64,000 nt of DNA from Billgrantia aerodenitrificans (lineage in GTDB: Bacteria; Pseudomonadota; Gammaproteobacteria; Pseudomonadales; Halomonadaceae), in NCBI RefSeq assembly GCF_021404405.1, contig NZ_JABFTV010000004.1:186001-250000 (forward strand), in the 5' to 3' direction. The translations under genes were made by a program, and so were the position numbers. The notes below the pieces were generated by a model. That model worked only from the letters and a program-made list of their open reading frames with translations, had not been told where the DNA came from and searched no databases. Positions 29,636-38,416 of the stretch are shown piece by piece. Position 1 is the first letter of the stretch. Each line of letters opens with the position of its first letter.

Positions 29636-30817
29636 TCAGGGAGTCTCCTGTTCTGCGCGTTCGCTGATCGTGCCGTCTTCGTCGGTAATGGCTTCGTCGG
29701 TAATGGCGTTGGCGGCATCTTCGTCGAGGGTGCCGTTGTCGCTCTCATTTGGCGCCGGCACGGCGATGACCTCCTCGCCGGGGGCGACGAAGCCGCTGCC
29801 CAGGGTGATCAGGCGAATCGTCTCGGGCAGCCCGGCCACACGGGCCTGAGTGGCGTCGGCGGCGACCAGGCTGATGGGTGTGCTCACCACCCGGTCCTCC
29901 TCGTCCAGGTGTTTGACCCGCAGCCGGCCCTCATCGTCCAGCTCGAGCAGGGCGGGGGAGAAGTGGTGTACCTCACGCTCGGGCAGGGTGATCGCCAGGG
30001 TGGCGCTGGCGCCGGCCAGACGGCGCCGCTCCGCGTTGTCGAATTCGGCTTCGATATAGAAGGAGCGAGTGGACTCATCGGCACGACTGGCGACGTGGGT
30101 CAGCTCGCCGTCGAGGCGGCTGCCGTCCAGCAGGCGCGCCTCGACGGGCAGCCCGGGGGCAAGGTCGGGCGCATCGCGTTGGGCCACCCAGGCGCTGGCC
30201 TTGAGACGGCGGTCGTCGACCAGGCTGGCATAGGGGTCGCCGACCTGCAGCACCTCGCCCAGTGCCACGTGAAGACGGTCCACGACGCCGTCGAAGGGGG
30301 CCGCGGGGCGCGTCTCCTCCAGCGCCTGGCGCAGCTCGGCCAGCTCCGCCGCTGCCACGCTGACGCTGCTCTGAAGGCCCAGCAGTTCGGGCTGAGAGAT
30401 CAGGTTGCGCTGACGTAAACTGTCGGCCCCGGTCAGCTCGGCCCTGGCCAGTTCGAGCCGATCCTCGGCGCGCTGCAGCTGCGCTTCCAGGGCGTCGCGC
30501 GACAGCGCCAGCAGGGGCGAGCCGGTTTCCACCGTGCTGCCCTGGGTGACCGGCAATTCGACGACCCGGCCGGCATGGCGGGTACGCAGCTCGACCTCGC
30601 GAAAGGCCATCAGCTGGCCCTGGACCACCCGCTGTGGCTGGTAGGCGACGGCGCTGCTGTGACGGTACTCGACCCGGGGCAGGGTCTCGGCGGGTGGCGC
30701 TTCCGCGGTGGGCGCCTGCTGCTGGAAGCGCTGCACGTCGCCGAGTGCCAGCCACAGCAGCAGAGCCAGCAGCACCAGAGCGGCCAGCAGCGCGGAAATA
30801 GGGGGACGTCTGAGCAT
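29636..30817 (-). CDS. RND efflux periplasmic adaptor (membrane fusion protein)
   Basis: The 393-residue adaptor has an N-terminal membrane anchor (ISALLAALVLLALLLWLALG), a biotinyl-lipoyl half-motif (RHAGRVVELPVTQGSTVETG), a short alpha-hairpin, the second half-motif (APFDGVVDRLHVALGEVLQV) and a beta-barrel. The C-terminus is acidic and carries a tandem 15-bp duplication at 29678-29707 that repeats Ala-Ile-Thr-Asp-Glu. It forms a two-gene operon with the pump. Confidence 0.9.
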   Translation of the reverse strand: MLRRPPISALLAALVLLALLLWLALGDVQRFQQQAPTAEAPPAETLPRVEYRHSSAVAYQPQRVVQGQLMAFREVELRTRHAGRVVELPVTQGSTVETGSPLLALSRDALEAQLQRAEDRLELARAELTGADSLRQRNLISQPELLGLQSSVSVAAAELAELRQALEETRPAAPFDGVVDRLHVALGEVLQVGDPYASLVDDRRLKASAWVAQRDAPDLAPGLPVEARLLDGSRLDGELTHVASRADESTRSFYIEAEFDNAERRRLAGASATLAITLPEREVHHFSPALLELDDEGRLRVKHLDEEDRVVSTPISLVAADATQARVAGLPETIRLITLGSGFVAPGEEVIAVPAPNESDNGTLDEDAANAITDEAITDEDGTISERAEQETP

Positions 30818-30994
30818 GCGGCCTTCCCTGGTTCGATAGCAGGAGTACGGTAGACGAGCCTGCGCAGCGAGTGCTGCGTCGCGCGGAGCCGAGCTGGCTG
30901 AATCGTGACGCCTACTCGGCTAATCAAGCATTGCATGATAGCGCAAAAGCCGAAAAGGGTGGCAGTTGTACCATGGGGAAGCCCTGCACGCTCG

Positions 30995-31035
30995 GCGAGC
31001 GAGATGAAGCGCAACGCAGAGATTCGCTCGCGCAG
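30995..31035 (+). repeat. Extragenic palindromic repeat, copy A
   Basis: It contains the 15-mer gattcgctcgcgcag (31021-31035), whose TCGCTCGC pairs with GCGAGCGA at 30995-31002. The same 15-mer occurs in copy B (31168) and inverted in copy C (32214). A TTTTCC-containing tail follows, as in copy B. Confidence 0.7.
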
Positions 31036-31150
31036 TCACTGTGCGGGATTTTCCCTAGCCGGAGGTCGGATTGAGTTTTGTGCACCGCAAGCATAACATC
31101 TTGCGGTCCGAATCCCGGCCAGGGCGGGCAAGCGCTCGCAAGGCTCATCC

Positions 31151-31206
31151 TCAGGAAAATGCTGAACGATTCGCTCGCGCAGCCATTCGTAGCGGCGTTT
31201 TCCTCA
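31151..31206 (+). repeat. Extragenic palindromic repeat, copy B
   Basis: The 15-mer gattcgctcgcgcag at 31168-31182 sits inside a hairpin whose arms are TCAGGAAAATGC (31151-31162) and GCGTTTTCCTCA (31195-31206), with 10 standard pairs, one G-U and one mismatch. It ends 26 bases before the mdh start. Confidence 0.7.
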
Positions 31207-31231
31207 CGGCGGCTCAACCGAAGGAGCAACG

Positions 31232-32206
31232 ATGAAAGATCCCGTACGTATTGCCATTACCGGCGGTGCCGGCCAGATCAGCTACTCCCTTATCTTCCGT
31301 ATTGCCGCAGGCGACATGCTGGGCCCGGATCAGCCCGTCATTCTCCAGCTGCTCGAGATTCCCCAGGCCATGGACGCGCTCAACGGCGTGGTCATGGAAG
31401 TGAACGACTGCGCCTTCCCGCTGGTGCAGGACATCGTCGCCACCGACGACCCGAACGTCGCCTTCAAGAATGCCGATTTCGCTCTGCTGGTCGGCGCCCG
31501 TCCGCGCGGCCCGGGCATGGAGCGCAAGGACCTGCTGGAAGCCAACGCGGCGATCTTCTCCGTGCAGGGCAAGGCGCTCAACGACAATGCCAGCCGCAAC
31601 GTGCGCGTGCTGGTGGTGGGCAACCCGGCCAACACCAACGCCCTGATCGCTTCCTGCAACGCGCCCGACCTGAGCCCGCGTCAGTTCACCGCGATGACCC
31701 GTCTGGATCACAACCGCGCCTTGACCCAGCTGGCGCAGAAGACCGGCAAGCGCGTTACCGATGTCGACAGCATGATCATCTGGGGCAACCACAGCGCTAC
31801 CCAGTACCCGGATCTGGCCCACACCAAGGTGGCCGGCAAGCCGGCTTTCGATCTGGTCGAGCGCGACTGGTACGAGAACGACTTCATCCCCACCGTGCAG
31901 CAGCGCGGCGCGGCGATCATCAAGGCGCGCGGTGCTTCTTCTGCCGCTTCCGCTGCCTCCTCCGCCATCGACCACATGCGCGACTGGGCGCTGGGCACCG
32001 ATCAGGTGGTGAGCATGGCGATTCCCTCCGACGGCAGCTACGGCATCGCCGAGGGCATCATCTACTCCTACCCGGTGCGCTGCCAGAACGGCGACTACGA
32101 GATCGTCCAGGGTCTGGAGATCGACGAGTTCAGCCGTGGCAAGATGAAGGCCACCGAAGACGAGCTGCGGGAAGAGCGCGCCGCGGTCGAGCACCTTCTG
32201 GGCTGA
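31232..32206 (+). CDS. mdh: NAD-dependent malate dehydrogenase
   Basis: The 324-residue enzyme interconverts malate and oxaloacetate in the TCA cycle. The NAD-binding motif is [12 protein letters not shown], the substrate loop is [16 protein letters not shown] and the catalytic His is H187 in [14 protein letters not shown]. This is the type 2 MDH of about 325 residues rather than the E. coli 312-residue type. AAGGAG precedes ATG 31232, and a strong terminator follows. Confidence 0.95.
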   Translation: MKDPVRIAITGGAGQISYSLIFRIAAGDMLGPDQPVILQLLEIPQAMDALNGVVMEVNDCAFPLVQDIVATDDPNVAFKNADFALLVGARPRGPGMERKDLLEANAAIFSVQGKALNDNASRNVRVLVVGNPANTNALIASCNAPDLSPRQFTAMTRLDHNRALTQLAQKTGKRVTDVDSMIIWGNHSATQYPDLAHTKVAGKPAFDLVERDWYENDFIPTVQQRGAAIIKARGASSAASAASSAIDHMRDWALGTDQVVSMAIPSDGSYGIAEGIIYSYPVRCQNGDYEIVQGLEIDEFSRGKMKATEDELREERAAVEHLLG

Positions 32207-32210
32207 CAAA

Positions 32211-32252
32211 TGCCTGCGCGAGCGAATCGCCGCGCAGTGTAGTCGGCAGGCA
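32211..32252 (-). repeat. Extragenic palindromic repeat, copy C (inverted)
   Basis: CTGCGCGAGCGAATC at 32214-32228 is the exact reverse complement of the 15-mer in copies A and B. It lies in a nested hairpin with outer arms TGCCTGC/GCAGGCA (32211-32217, 32246-32252) and inner arms CTGCGCG/CGCGCAG (32214-32220, 32231-32237). It begins four bases after the mdh stop. Confidence 0.75.
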
Positions 32253-32259
32253 GTAAAGA

Positions 32260-32291
32260 AAAACCCCGAAAGCCCAGGCTTTCGGGGTTTT
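32260..32291. terminator. Strong bidirectional intrinsic terminator after mdh
   Basis: A perfect 14-bp stem (aaaaccccgaaagc 32260-32273, complement 32278-32291) with a ccag loop ends in a T4 tract on both strands. It lies between mdh and the convergent HAD phosphatase gene and should stop both. Confidence 0.9.
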
Positions 32292-32314
32292 GCGTATGGC
32301 AGGGCGGGCCTGGG

Positions 32315-32971
32315 TCAGTCGCGCAGGCTCATGATGCGCCAGCCGCGCCGTTCGGCCACCTCGCGCAGGGTGGCGTCGGGGTCCACCGCCACCGGGTGCT
32401 CCACCAGCTCCAGCAGCGGCAGGTCGTTGTGGGAGTCGCTGTAGAACCAGGCGTCGTCCAGGGTGTAGTCCTTGTCCGCCAGCCACGCCTCCAGGCGCTT
32501 GACCTTGCCTTCGCGATAGCTCGGCGTGCCGCTGACCTGGCCGGTGTAGCGGCCGTCGCGCACCTCCGGCTCCACCGCGATGAGATGATCCACGCCCAGC
32601 CGCTCGGCGATGGGGCCGGTGATGAAGCGGTTGGTGGCGGTGACGATCAGCAGGGTGTCGCCACGACTGCGGTGACGCGCCAGCAGCTCTTCGCCTTTGG
32701 CCAGGATGTTGGGCTCGATCTTGCTGGCCATGAACTGCTGATGCCAGGCAGCCAGCTGCTCGGGGCTGTTGTCGGCGAGCGGCTTGAGCGCCACGGCGAG
32801 AAAGGCATGGATGTCCAGCGTGCCCGCCTCATAGTCGGCCATGAAGCGGTCGTTGGCTTCACGGTAGGCCTTGGCATCCACTGCTCCCTGTTCGAGCAGA
32901 AACTCGCCCCAGGCGTGGTCGCTGTCGATGGCGAGCAGGGTATTGTCCAGGTCGAAGATGGCCAGACTCAC
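32315..32971 (-). CDS. HAD-IB phosphatase (SerB/histidinol-phosphatase-like)
   Basis: The 218-residue HAD phosphatase has motif I with D7 and D9 ([15 protein letters not shown]), motif II TAT and motif [15 protein letters not shown]. It belongs to the SerB-like IB subfamily. It sits upstream of and divergent from rppH-ptsP, the same neighbourhood as PA0335 in Pseudomonas aeruginosa, a HAD protein for which histidinol-phosphate phosphatase activity has been proposed. That activity is possible here but not shown by sequence alone. Confidence 0.8.
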   Translation of the reverse strand: MSLAIFDLDNTLLAIDSDHAWGEFLLEQGAVDAKAYREANDRFMADYEAGTLDIHAFLAVALKPLADNSPEQLAAWHQQFMASKIEPNILAKGEELLARHRSRGDTLLIVTATNRFITGPIAERLGVDHLIAVEPEVRDGRYTGQVSGTPSYREGKVKRLEAWLADKDYTLDDAWFYSDSHNDLPLLELVEHPVAVDPDATLREVAERRGWRIMSLRD

Positions 32972-33168
32972 GGCTTACCCCTTGCGATTTGGTGAGTAAT
33001 GACTTGCTAGGTTTCGTGAAAGCTGGCGATTATGTCAGACAACGTCCTCGCTGCTAAGCCTGCCACAGCTTTTTCTCCTGCCGCCGGTTCGGCCCCAACG
33101 TTGTATTGATGCGCTTCGCGCCCTTGTGGAAGAATGCAAGCAACGATGAATTTCACAAGGTGACGTCC

Positions 33169-33660
33169 GTGATCGACGCTGACGGCTTTCGCCCCAACGT
33201 TGGCATCATCATCGCCAACGCAAGGGGGCAGCTGCTTTGGGCGCGTCGGGTAGGACAGAATGCGTGGCAGTTTCCCCAGGGAGGCATCAAGTCAACCGAA
33301 ACACCGCAACAGGCGCTTTATCGAGAGCTGGAGGAGGAAATCGGCCTGACCGCCGATGACGTCGAACTGCTCGCCTGTACCCGGGGATGGCTGCGCTACC
33401 GTTTGCCGCGACGCATGGTGCGCATGAACTCGAGGCCGGTGTGTATCGGCCAGAAGCAGAAGTGGTTCCTGCTGCGGATTCGCTGTCAGGAGAGCCGTAT
33501 CTGCATGGACGGCTCGGAGAAGCCCGAGTTCGATAACTGGCGCTGGGTCAGCTACTGGTATCCGCTGGGTCAGGTGGTGCCGTTCAAGCGCGAGGTGTAT
33601 CGCCGCGCGCTGAGCGAGCTGTCGCCGCGGGCGCAGCGGCTGGCGCTGGAAGGGCGCTGA
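33169..33660 (+). CDS. rppH: RNA 5' pyrophosphohydrolase RppH
   Basis: The 163-residue Nudix hydrolase removes pyrophosphate from mRNA 5' ends, opening them to RNase E decay. The Nudix box is intact, running from [17 protein letters not shown] into EEEIGL. GTG 33169 is chosen because AAGGTGA (33157-33163) lies just upstream and the protein then begins [13 protein letters not shown], matching the E. coli start MIDDDGYRPNVGI; the open frame extends back to an ATG at 33106. It is followed by ptsP after 113 bases, the usual order in pseudomonads and relatives. Confidence 0.93.
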   Translation: MIDADGFRPNVGIIIANARGQLLWARRVGQNAWQFPQGGIKSTETPQQALYRELEEEIGLTADDVELLACTRGWLRYRLPRRMVRMNSRPVCIGQKQKWFLLRIRCQESRICMDGSEKPEFDNWRWVSYWYPLGQVVPFKREVYRRALSELSPRAQRLALEGR

Positions 33661-33773
33661 GCGGATAAGACCGCTGTTCGGTACGAGAGGGGCAACGCAG
33701 GGCCCCGTTAGTAAGTGCTGCCACCACTGGCGGTGCTTGGCCTTGACTCCTGAGCAGGCGAGGGACGACAACG

Positions 33774-36053
33774 ATGGAAAGCAAGACGCCGATGCTCGAG
33801 GTGCTGCGCCGGGTCATTCAGGAGGTCAACGGGGCACGCAATCTCGATGCGGCGCTGGCGACCATGGTTCGCCGTATCCGCAAGGCCATGCGCACCGACG
33901 TGTGCTCCTTCTATCTCTTCGATGCCGAGGTCGAAGCGCTGGTGCTGATGGAAACCATCGGCCTGCACAGCCAGGCGGTGGGGCAGGTGACCCTGCGGGT
34001 GGGCGAGGGGCTGGTCGGCCTGGTGGCCGAGCGCGAGGAGCCGCTCAACCTGGAGGATGCACCGTCGCACCCGCGCTTCCGCTACTTCGAGGCCACCGGC
34101 GAAGAGCGCTACTCCAGTTTTCTCGGCGTGCCGATCATTCACCAGCGGCGCATGCTCGGCGTTCTCGTCGTACAGCAGAGTGAGAAGCGGCGTTACGATG
34201 AGGAGGATGAAGCCTTCCTCATCACCATGGGCGCGCAGTTGGCCGGTGTGCTGGCTCACGCTCTGGCTACGGGCAGTCTCAGCAAGCCCGCACTGCCTGG
34301 CGGGCAGGCCATGTTCACCGGCGTTGCCGCCTCGCCCGGCATGGCCATCGGCGAGGTGGTGGTGGTGGCGCCGCTGGCCGACCTGGACAGCGTTCCCGAC
34401 CTGATTCCCACCGACGTCGAGCACGAGATCGCGCGCCTCAAGGAGGCCATCGAGTGCGTGCGCGAGGAGATTCGCGCCGCGGGCGAGCGTCTGGCCAACC
34501 GTATCTCGGCCCAGGAGCTGGCCCTGTTCGAGGTCTACCAGCAGATGCTCAGCGAAGCCGCGCTCTCTCAGGAAGTGGAGAAGCGCATTCGCGAAGGGCA
34601 GTGGGCGCCGGGGGCGTTGGCCGACGTGGTGCGGCGTCACGTGCAGTACCTGGAGCGGGTCGACGACGACTACCTGCGCGAGCGGGCCGCCGACGTGCGC
34701 GACCTGGGCCGCCGGGTGCTGGCGCATCTGCAGGAGGAGACTCCCCAGACCCCCGCCAACTTCCCCGAGAGCACCATCCTGGTGGGCGACGAGATCAGCG
34801 TCGCCACGCTGGGCGAAGTGCCGCGGGAGCGGCTTGCCGGGCTGGTCTCGATGCGTGGCTCGAGCACCTCTCACGTGGCGATCGTGGCGCGGGCCATGGG
34901 CATTCCCACCGTGTCGGGCATGGTCGACCTGCCGTTGCCGCGACTCTCCGGTGCCGAGGTGGTCCTCGACGGGCACCGTGGGCGGCTCTTCGTGCGGCCA
35001 ACCGATGAACTGAAGGCCCGCTACGGCAGCCTGATCGCAGAAGAAGCGGCGCTGACGGAAGTGCTGGAGCACGAGCAGGACCTGCCCAGCGAGACGCCCG
35101 ACGGCCACGTGATGCCGCTGATGGTCAACACCGGCCTGGCCTTCGATACCGCGGTGTCGTTGAAGAAGCGCATCAGCGGCGTAGGTCTGTACCGCACCGA
35201 AGTGCCGTTCATGATCGCCGAGCGCTTTCCTGGCGAGCAGGAGCAGGCGCGTCTCTACCGCGATCAATTGGAAAGCTTTGCACCGCTGCCGGTGGTCATG
35301 CGCACGCTCGACATCGGTGGCGACAAGGACCTGCCTTACTTCCCTATCGAGGAAGCCAATCCCTTTCTCGGCTGGCGCGGCATCCGGGTCACGCTCGATC
35401 ATCCTGAAGTGCTGATGGTACAGCTGCGCGCCATGCTGCGTGCCGCCCAGGGGCTCGACAATCTGCAGATCCTGCTGCCCATGGTGACCAACGTCGACGA
35501 AGTCGACGATGCGCTGCGCCTGCTGGACCGTGCCATTCGCGAGCTGGGCGAAGAGGGCGTGGTCTCGCCGCGGCCCCGGGTAGGCGTGATGCTGGAGGTC
35601 CCTGCCACGCTCTATCAGTTGGATGCCCTGGCCGAGCGGGTCGACTTCTTCTCCGTCGGCAGCAACGACCTGACCCAGTACCTGCTGGCGGTGGATCGCA
35701 ACAACCCCCGGGTGGCGAGCCTCTACGACTCCTGCCATCCCGCCGTGCTGTGCGCCATGGCGCGGCTGGCCGAGGAGTCACGGCGGTTGAAGAAGCCGAT
35801 CTCGGTGTGCGGCGAACTGGCCGGCGACCCGGCCGGCGCGCTGCTGCTGATGGGCATGGGCTTCGATTCCCTCTCCATGAACGCCCCCAGCCTGCCCCGG
35901 GTCAGAGCGGCCATTCGTCGGGTATCGATCGACGCCGCCAAGGCGCTGGTTCGGGAAACCCTGGCGCTCAATTCTCCGGTGGCGGTTCGCAGCCATCTGT
36001 TCGGGCGTCTCAGCGAATGGCAGCTGGCGCACCTGCTGCCGCCACGGGACTGA
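33774..36053 (+). CDS. ptsP: PTS-Ntr enzyme I, GAF-domain phosphoenolpyruvate phosphotransferase
   Basis: The 759-residue protein has an N-terminal GAF domain (to about residue 165), then the full enzyme I module. The phospho-accepting His is H367 in RGSSTSHVAIVARAMGIP, and the C-terminal PEP-binding TIM barrel is recognised by LRTLDIGGDKDLPYFP and FSVGSNDLTQYLLAVDRNN. It starts the nitrogen-related phosphotransfer chain to NPr and EIIA-Ntr, whose GAF domain senses glutamine/2-oxoglutarate in E. coli. The partners are not in this window. Confidence 0.95.
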   Translation: MESKTPMLEVLRRVIQEVNGARNLDAALATMVRRIRKAMRTDVCSFYLFDAEVEALVLMETIGLHSQAVGQVTLRVGEGLVGLVAEREEPLNLEDAPSHPRFRYFEATGEERYSSFLGVPIIHQRRMLGVLVVQQSEKRRYDEEDEAFLITMGAQLAGVLAHALATGSLSKPALPGGQAMFTGVAASPGMAIGEVVVVAPLADLDSVPDLIPTDVEHEIARLKEAIECVREEIRAAGERLANRISAQELALFEVYQQMLSEAALSQEVEKRIREGQWAPGALADVVRRHVQYLERVDDDYLRERAADVRDLGRRVLAHLQEETPQTPANFPESTILVGDEISVATLGEVPRERLAGLVSMRGSSTSHVAIVARAMGIPTVSGMVDLPLPRLSGAEVVLDGHRGRLFVRPTDELKARYGSLIAEEAALTEVLEHEQDLPSETPDGHVMPLMVNTGLAFDTAVSLKKRISGVGLYRTEVPFMIAERFPGEQEQARLYRDQLESFAPLPVVMRTLDIGGDKDLPYFPIEEANPFLGWRGIRVTLDHPEVLMVQLRAMLRAAQGLDNLQILLPMVTNVDEVDDALRLLDRAIRELGEEGVVSPRPRVGVMLEVPATLYQLDALAERVDFFSVGSNDLTQYLLAVDRNNPRVASLYDSCHPAVLCAMARLAEESRRLKKPISVCGELAGDPAGALLLMGMGFDSLSMNAPSLPRVRAAIRRVSIDAAKALVRETLALNSPVAVRSHLFGRLSEWQLAHLLPPRD

Positions 36054-36062
36054 GCGCGACTC

Positions 36063-36857
36063 ATGTGTCTCATCGCTTTCGATTTTCGACCGCAGGCGCC
36101 GATAGCGCTGCGCCTGGTGGCCAACCGCGACGAGTTCTACCAACGGCCGACGGCTGCACTGGCGGCGTGGCAGGATGCTCCCGACATCGTCGGCGGCCGC
36201 GATCTCGAGGCCGGCGGCAGCTGGCTGGCGGTGCATCGTCGCGGGCGATTCGCGGCGGTGACCAACGTGCGCGATCCTGCCCTCGCCGTGGCGCCCGGTG
36301 CGCCGAGCCGGGGACAGCTCGTGCGCGACGCACTGGAGTGCCCCGACCTCGCTGCCTGGCTGCTCAGGCTCGCCGGGGGCGAGGGTTGGCGCTATGCCGG
36401 CTTCAACCTGCTGGCGGGCGATGGTGAGCGCCTCTGGCATCTGCACCGCGGTCGGGACGAGCTGCTGCTCACCCAGGTCGCGCCCGGCATCCACGGCCTT
36501 TCCAATGCCACTCTCGATACGCCCTGGCCCAAGCTGATCGCCGCCCGACAAGGGCTGGCGACCGCGCAGCGTCGCCGCTGGCCGGAGGACGCGCTGGAAG
36601 CGTTTGGCCAGACACTGCCGGCCGACGATGGCCATCTGCCCGATACCGGCGTGGGGCTGGAGCTGGAGCGCCGGCTGTCGCCGCCTTTCATCGTCGGCGA
36701 GCAGTACGGCACCCGTGCCACTACCTGGCTGGAGTGGGACGCCGGCGAGGGCGCCGTGGTGCTGGAAGAGCGTCGCTTCGGCCCTGCTGGACAGCCCCAG
36801 GGGGTGACGCGGGAGCAAATTACCTTGCATCTCAACTCGTTCCTGGCGTCGCCATGA
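36063..36857 (+). CDS. NRDE/TANGO2-family protein
   Basis: The 264-residue protein begins MCLIAFDF and carries the family motif RLVANRDEFYQRPT, which names the NRDE family. Other conserved parts are GGRDLEAGGSWLAV and GLSNATLDTPWPKL. Human TANGO2 belongs here; Cys2 suggests an Ntn-hydrolase-like fold, and roles in heme or lipid handling have been proposed. The bacterial function is not settled. It lies nine bases after ptsP and is probably co-transcribed. Confidence 0.8.
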   Translation: MCLIAFDFRPQAPIALRLVANRDEFYQRPTAALAAWQDAPDIVGGRDLEAGGSWLAVHRRGRFAAVTNVRDPALAVAPGAPSRGQLVRDALECPDLAAWLLRLAGGEGWRYAGFNLLAGDGERLWHLHRGRDELLLTQVAPGIHGLSNATLDTPWPKLIAARQGLATAQRRRWPEDALEAFGQTLPADDGHLPDTGVGLELERRLSPPFIVGEQYGTRATTWLEWDAGEGAVVLEERRFGPAGQPQGVTREQITLHLNSFLASP

Positions 36858-36916
36858 CAGCCAGGACGTAGCGGCGTAAACTCACCCATCGGCATTCGGC
36901 ACAGGGACGCAAGCCC

Positions 36917-38284
36917 GTGGTAGTACACAAGGACCGCTTATGGTCTTACCTGATATGGCCCCTGCTGTGGCCGCTGCTGCTGGCCCAGGCAGCCCTGGTG
37001 CTGCTGTGTCTGCTGGCAGGCGCCGTATTGTGGCTGGCCACTCCCGATCCTGCCACCTGGACGGGTCCCGCCTGGCTGCTGCTGGCCCTGCTGGTCGGCA
37101 CGACCCTCACCACCTCGGCCTTTCTCCTGCAATTGCGCCACCGCATTCGCGAATGTGAAGCTCAGGCCGAGAGCCGCCTCGAGCGCATCGAGCGTCTGCT
37201 GTTGGAAGCCGAACAGATGCTGCCGGGCTGGCTGGCACAGCCGGGACGGCTCGAGACCCATGACGACTCGATGATGGGGCGCATGGAGCGCCTGCATGAT
37301 GGCATGATCGAGCTGCAGTCGCGGCTCGAGCTGGTACCGAGCCCCGATGCGCTGCTGGCGAGCAGTCAGCGGCCGGCGCTGCTGCTCTACCAGGGGCGGA
37401 TCGTCGGCGCCAACCTGGCCATGGAGCAGGTGCTGGGAGAAAGTCTGGCCAAGCTCAGGGGGCAGGATCCCGCGACTCGGCTGATCGAGCGAGGCGATGC
37501 GGGTGACAGGCTGGTCGAGGTGCAGGTGCTCGATGGCGAGGGGCGCTGGCGCTCCTTCCGGGCGGAGTGGCTGGAGGCCTCGCCCTATCAATTGCTGCTC
37601 TTCGAACGCGCCGGCATGCACGAATTCGGCAATCTGCTGGCGGCCCGCGAGCGGGCGAGGGAAGACTCGCGGCTGAAGTCCCACTACCTGACGCTGCTGC
37701 AGCGCGAGCTGGAGCCGCTGCTGAGTGAGTTGGCCGGGAGCATGGAGCGTGAGGCAGGCGCTGGAGATTCGTCGCGTTACGCCCACCTGCGCGAGCGTAT
37801 CGCCGACATCCTGCTGCTGATCAACAGTCTGGCCGGAGAGCGGGGCGAGCTGATGCCTTCGGCCAGCGCCGTCCAGGACGAGCCGCTGCGGGTACTGGTG
37901 GTCGATGACGGGCCGGTCAACCGCATGCTGGCCAGCCAGCTGCTCGAGGCCCAGGGGCTCAGGGTCGACAGCGTTGCCAGCGGCCCGGAAGCGCTGGAAC
38001 GCCAGCAGCGTCTGTTCTACGACCTGGTGCTGATGGACATCTTCATGCCAGACATGGATGGCATCGAGGCAGCCCGACGCTGGCGCGAACAGGAGGCACT
38101 CGCTCCCGAGGCCGGTCGCAGCATTCTGGTGGCGCTCACCGCCAATGCCACCGACAGCGACCGCCAGCGCTTCGTCGAAGCGGGCATGGACGACTACCTG
38201 GCCAAACCCTATGGCCCGCGTGAGCTCATCGACCTGCTTCGGCAGTGGCGGCCGGACGCCTTCCAAGATACCGCAGCGACATGA
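36917..38284 (+). CDS. Membrane-anchored response-regulator protein without kinase domain
   Basis: The 455-residue protein starts with two membrane helices (LLLAQAALVLLCLLAGAVLW and WLLLALLVGTTLTTSAFLLQ). A coiled coil (AQAESRLERIERLLLEAEQM), a PAS-like segment (about 145-240) and a helical linker follow, then a C-terminal receiver domain. The receiver keeps the acidic pocket (VLVVDDGPVNR), phospho-acceptor D374 (LVLMDIFMPDMDG) and the conserved Lys (YLAKPYG). No H-box or ATPase domain is present, so it looks like a hybrid histidine kinase that lost its catalytic core. The GTG start at 36917 has only a weak ribosome site. The partner is unknown. Confidence 0.75.
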   Translation: MVVHKDRLWSYLIWPLLWPLLLAQAALVLLCLLAGAVLWLATPDPATWTGPAWLLLALLVGTTLTTSAFLLQLRHRIRECEAQAESRLERIERLLLEAEQMLPGWLAQPGRLETHDDSMMGRMERLHDGMIELQSRLELVPSPDALLASSQRPALLLYQGRIVGANLAMEQVLGESLAKLRGQDPATRLIERGDAGDRLVEVQVLDGEGRWRSFRAEWLEASPYQLLLFERAGMHEFGNLLAARERAREDSRLKSHYLTLLQRELEPLLSELAGSMEREAGAGDSSRYAHLRERIADILLLINSLAGERGELMPSASAVQDEPLRVLVVDDGPVNRMLASQLLEAQGLRVDSVASGPEALERQQRLFYDLVLMDIFMPDMDGIEAARRWREQEALAPEAGRSILVALTANATDSDRQRFVEAGMDDYLAKPYGPRELIDLLRQWRPDAFQDTAAT

Positions 38285-38293
38285 CCGTGTTGC

Positions 38294-38328
38294 GTTCATC
38301 TTTCATCTTTCATCTTTCATCTGTCATC
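38294..38328 (+). repeat. Heptanucleotide tandem repeat upstream of lgt
   Basis: Five consecutive 7-bp units (gttcatc, three exact tttcatc, tgtcatc) start nine bases after the stop of the receiver gene and end 88 bases before lgt. They are non-coding here. A seven-base unit can vary by slippage and could change spacing in the lgt leader. Confidence 0.85.
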
Positions 38329-38416
38329 GACGGCGGCCCCGTCATCATGCCGGCCCCGGTCTGTGCTTTCGGCCCGCTGGCCGTCGTAAGGCTCCGTTTC
38401 CCGTTCCGAGGTGTAC

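Larger units (their letters stand above)
30818..31231. other. 414-base gap upstream of mdh, rich in inverted repeats
   Basis: No gene is visible here. It holds two copies of a dispersed palindromic element (listed separately) and a perfect 8-bp hairpin, ACCGCAAG (31084-31091) with CTTGCGGT (31100-31107). The promoters of mdh and of the divergent RND operon must lie here, but I cannot place them convincingly. Confidence 0.6.

Noticed and set aside
30995..32252. mdh bounded by inverted copies of a repeat, as in a mobile element
   Set aside because: No transposase, no target-site duplication, and mdh is a core gene with normal composition. The copies look like independent extragenic palindromes.
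38294..38328. CRISPR-like array at the heptamer repeat
   Set aside because: Units are 7 bp with no spacers and no cas genes. The 13-bp and 15-bp arrays fail for the same reason.
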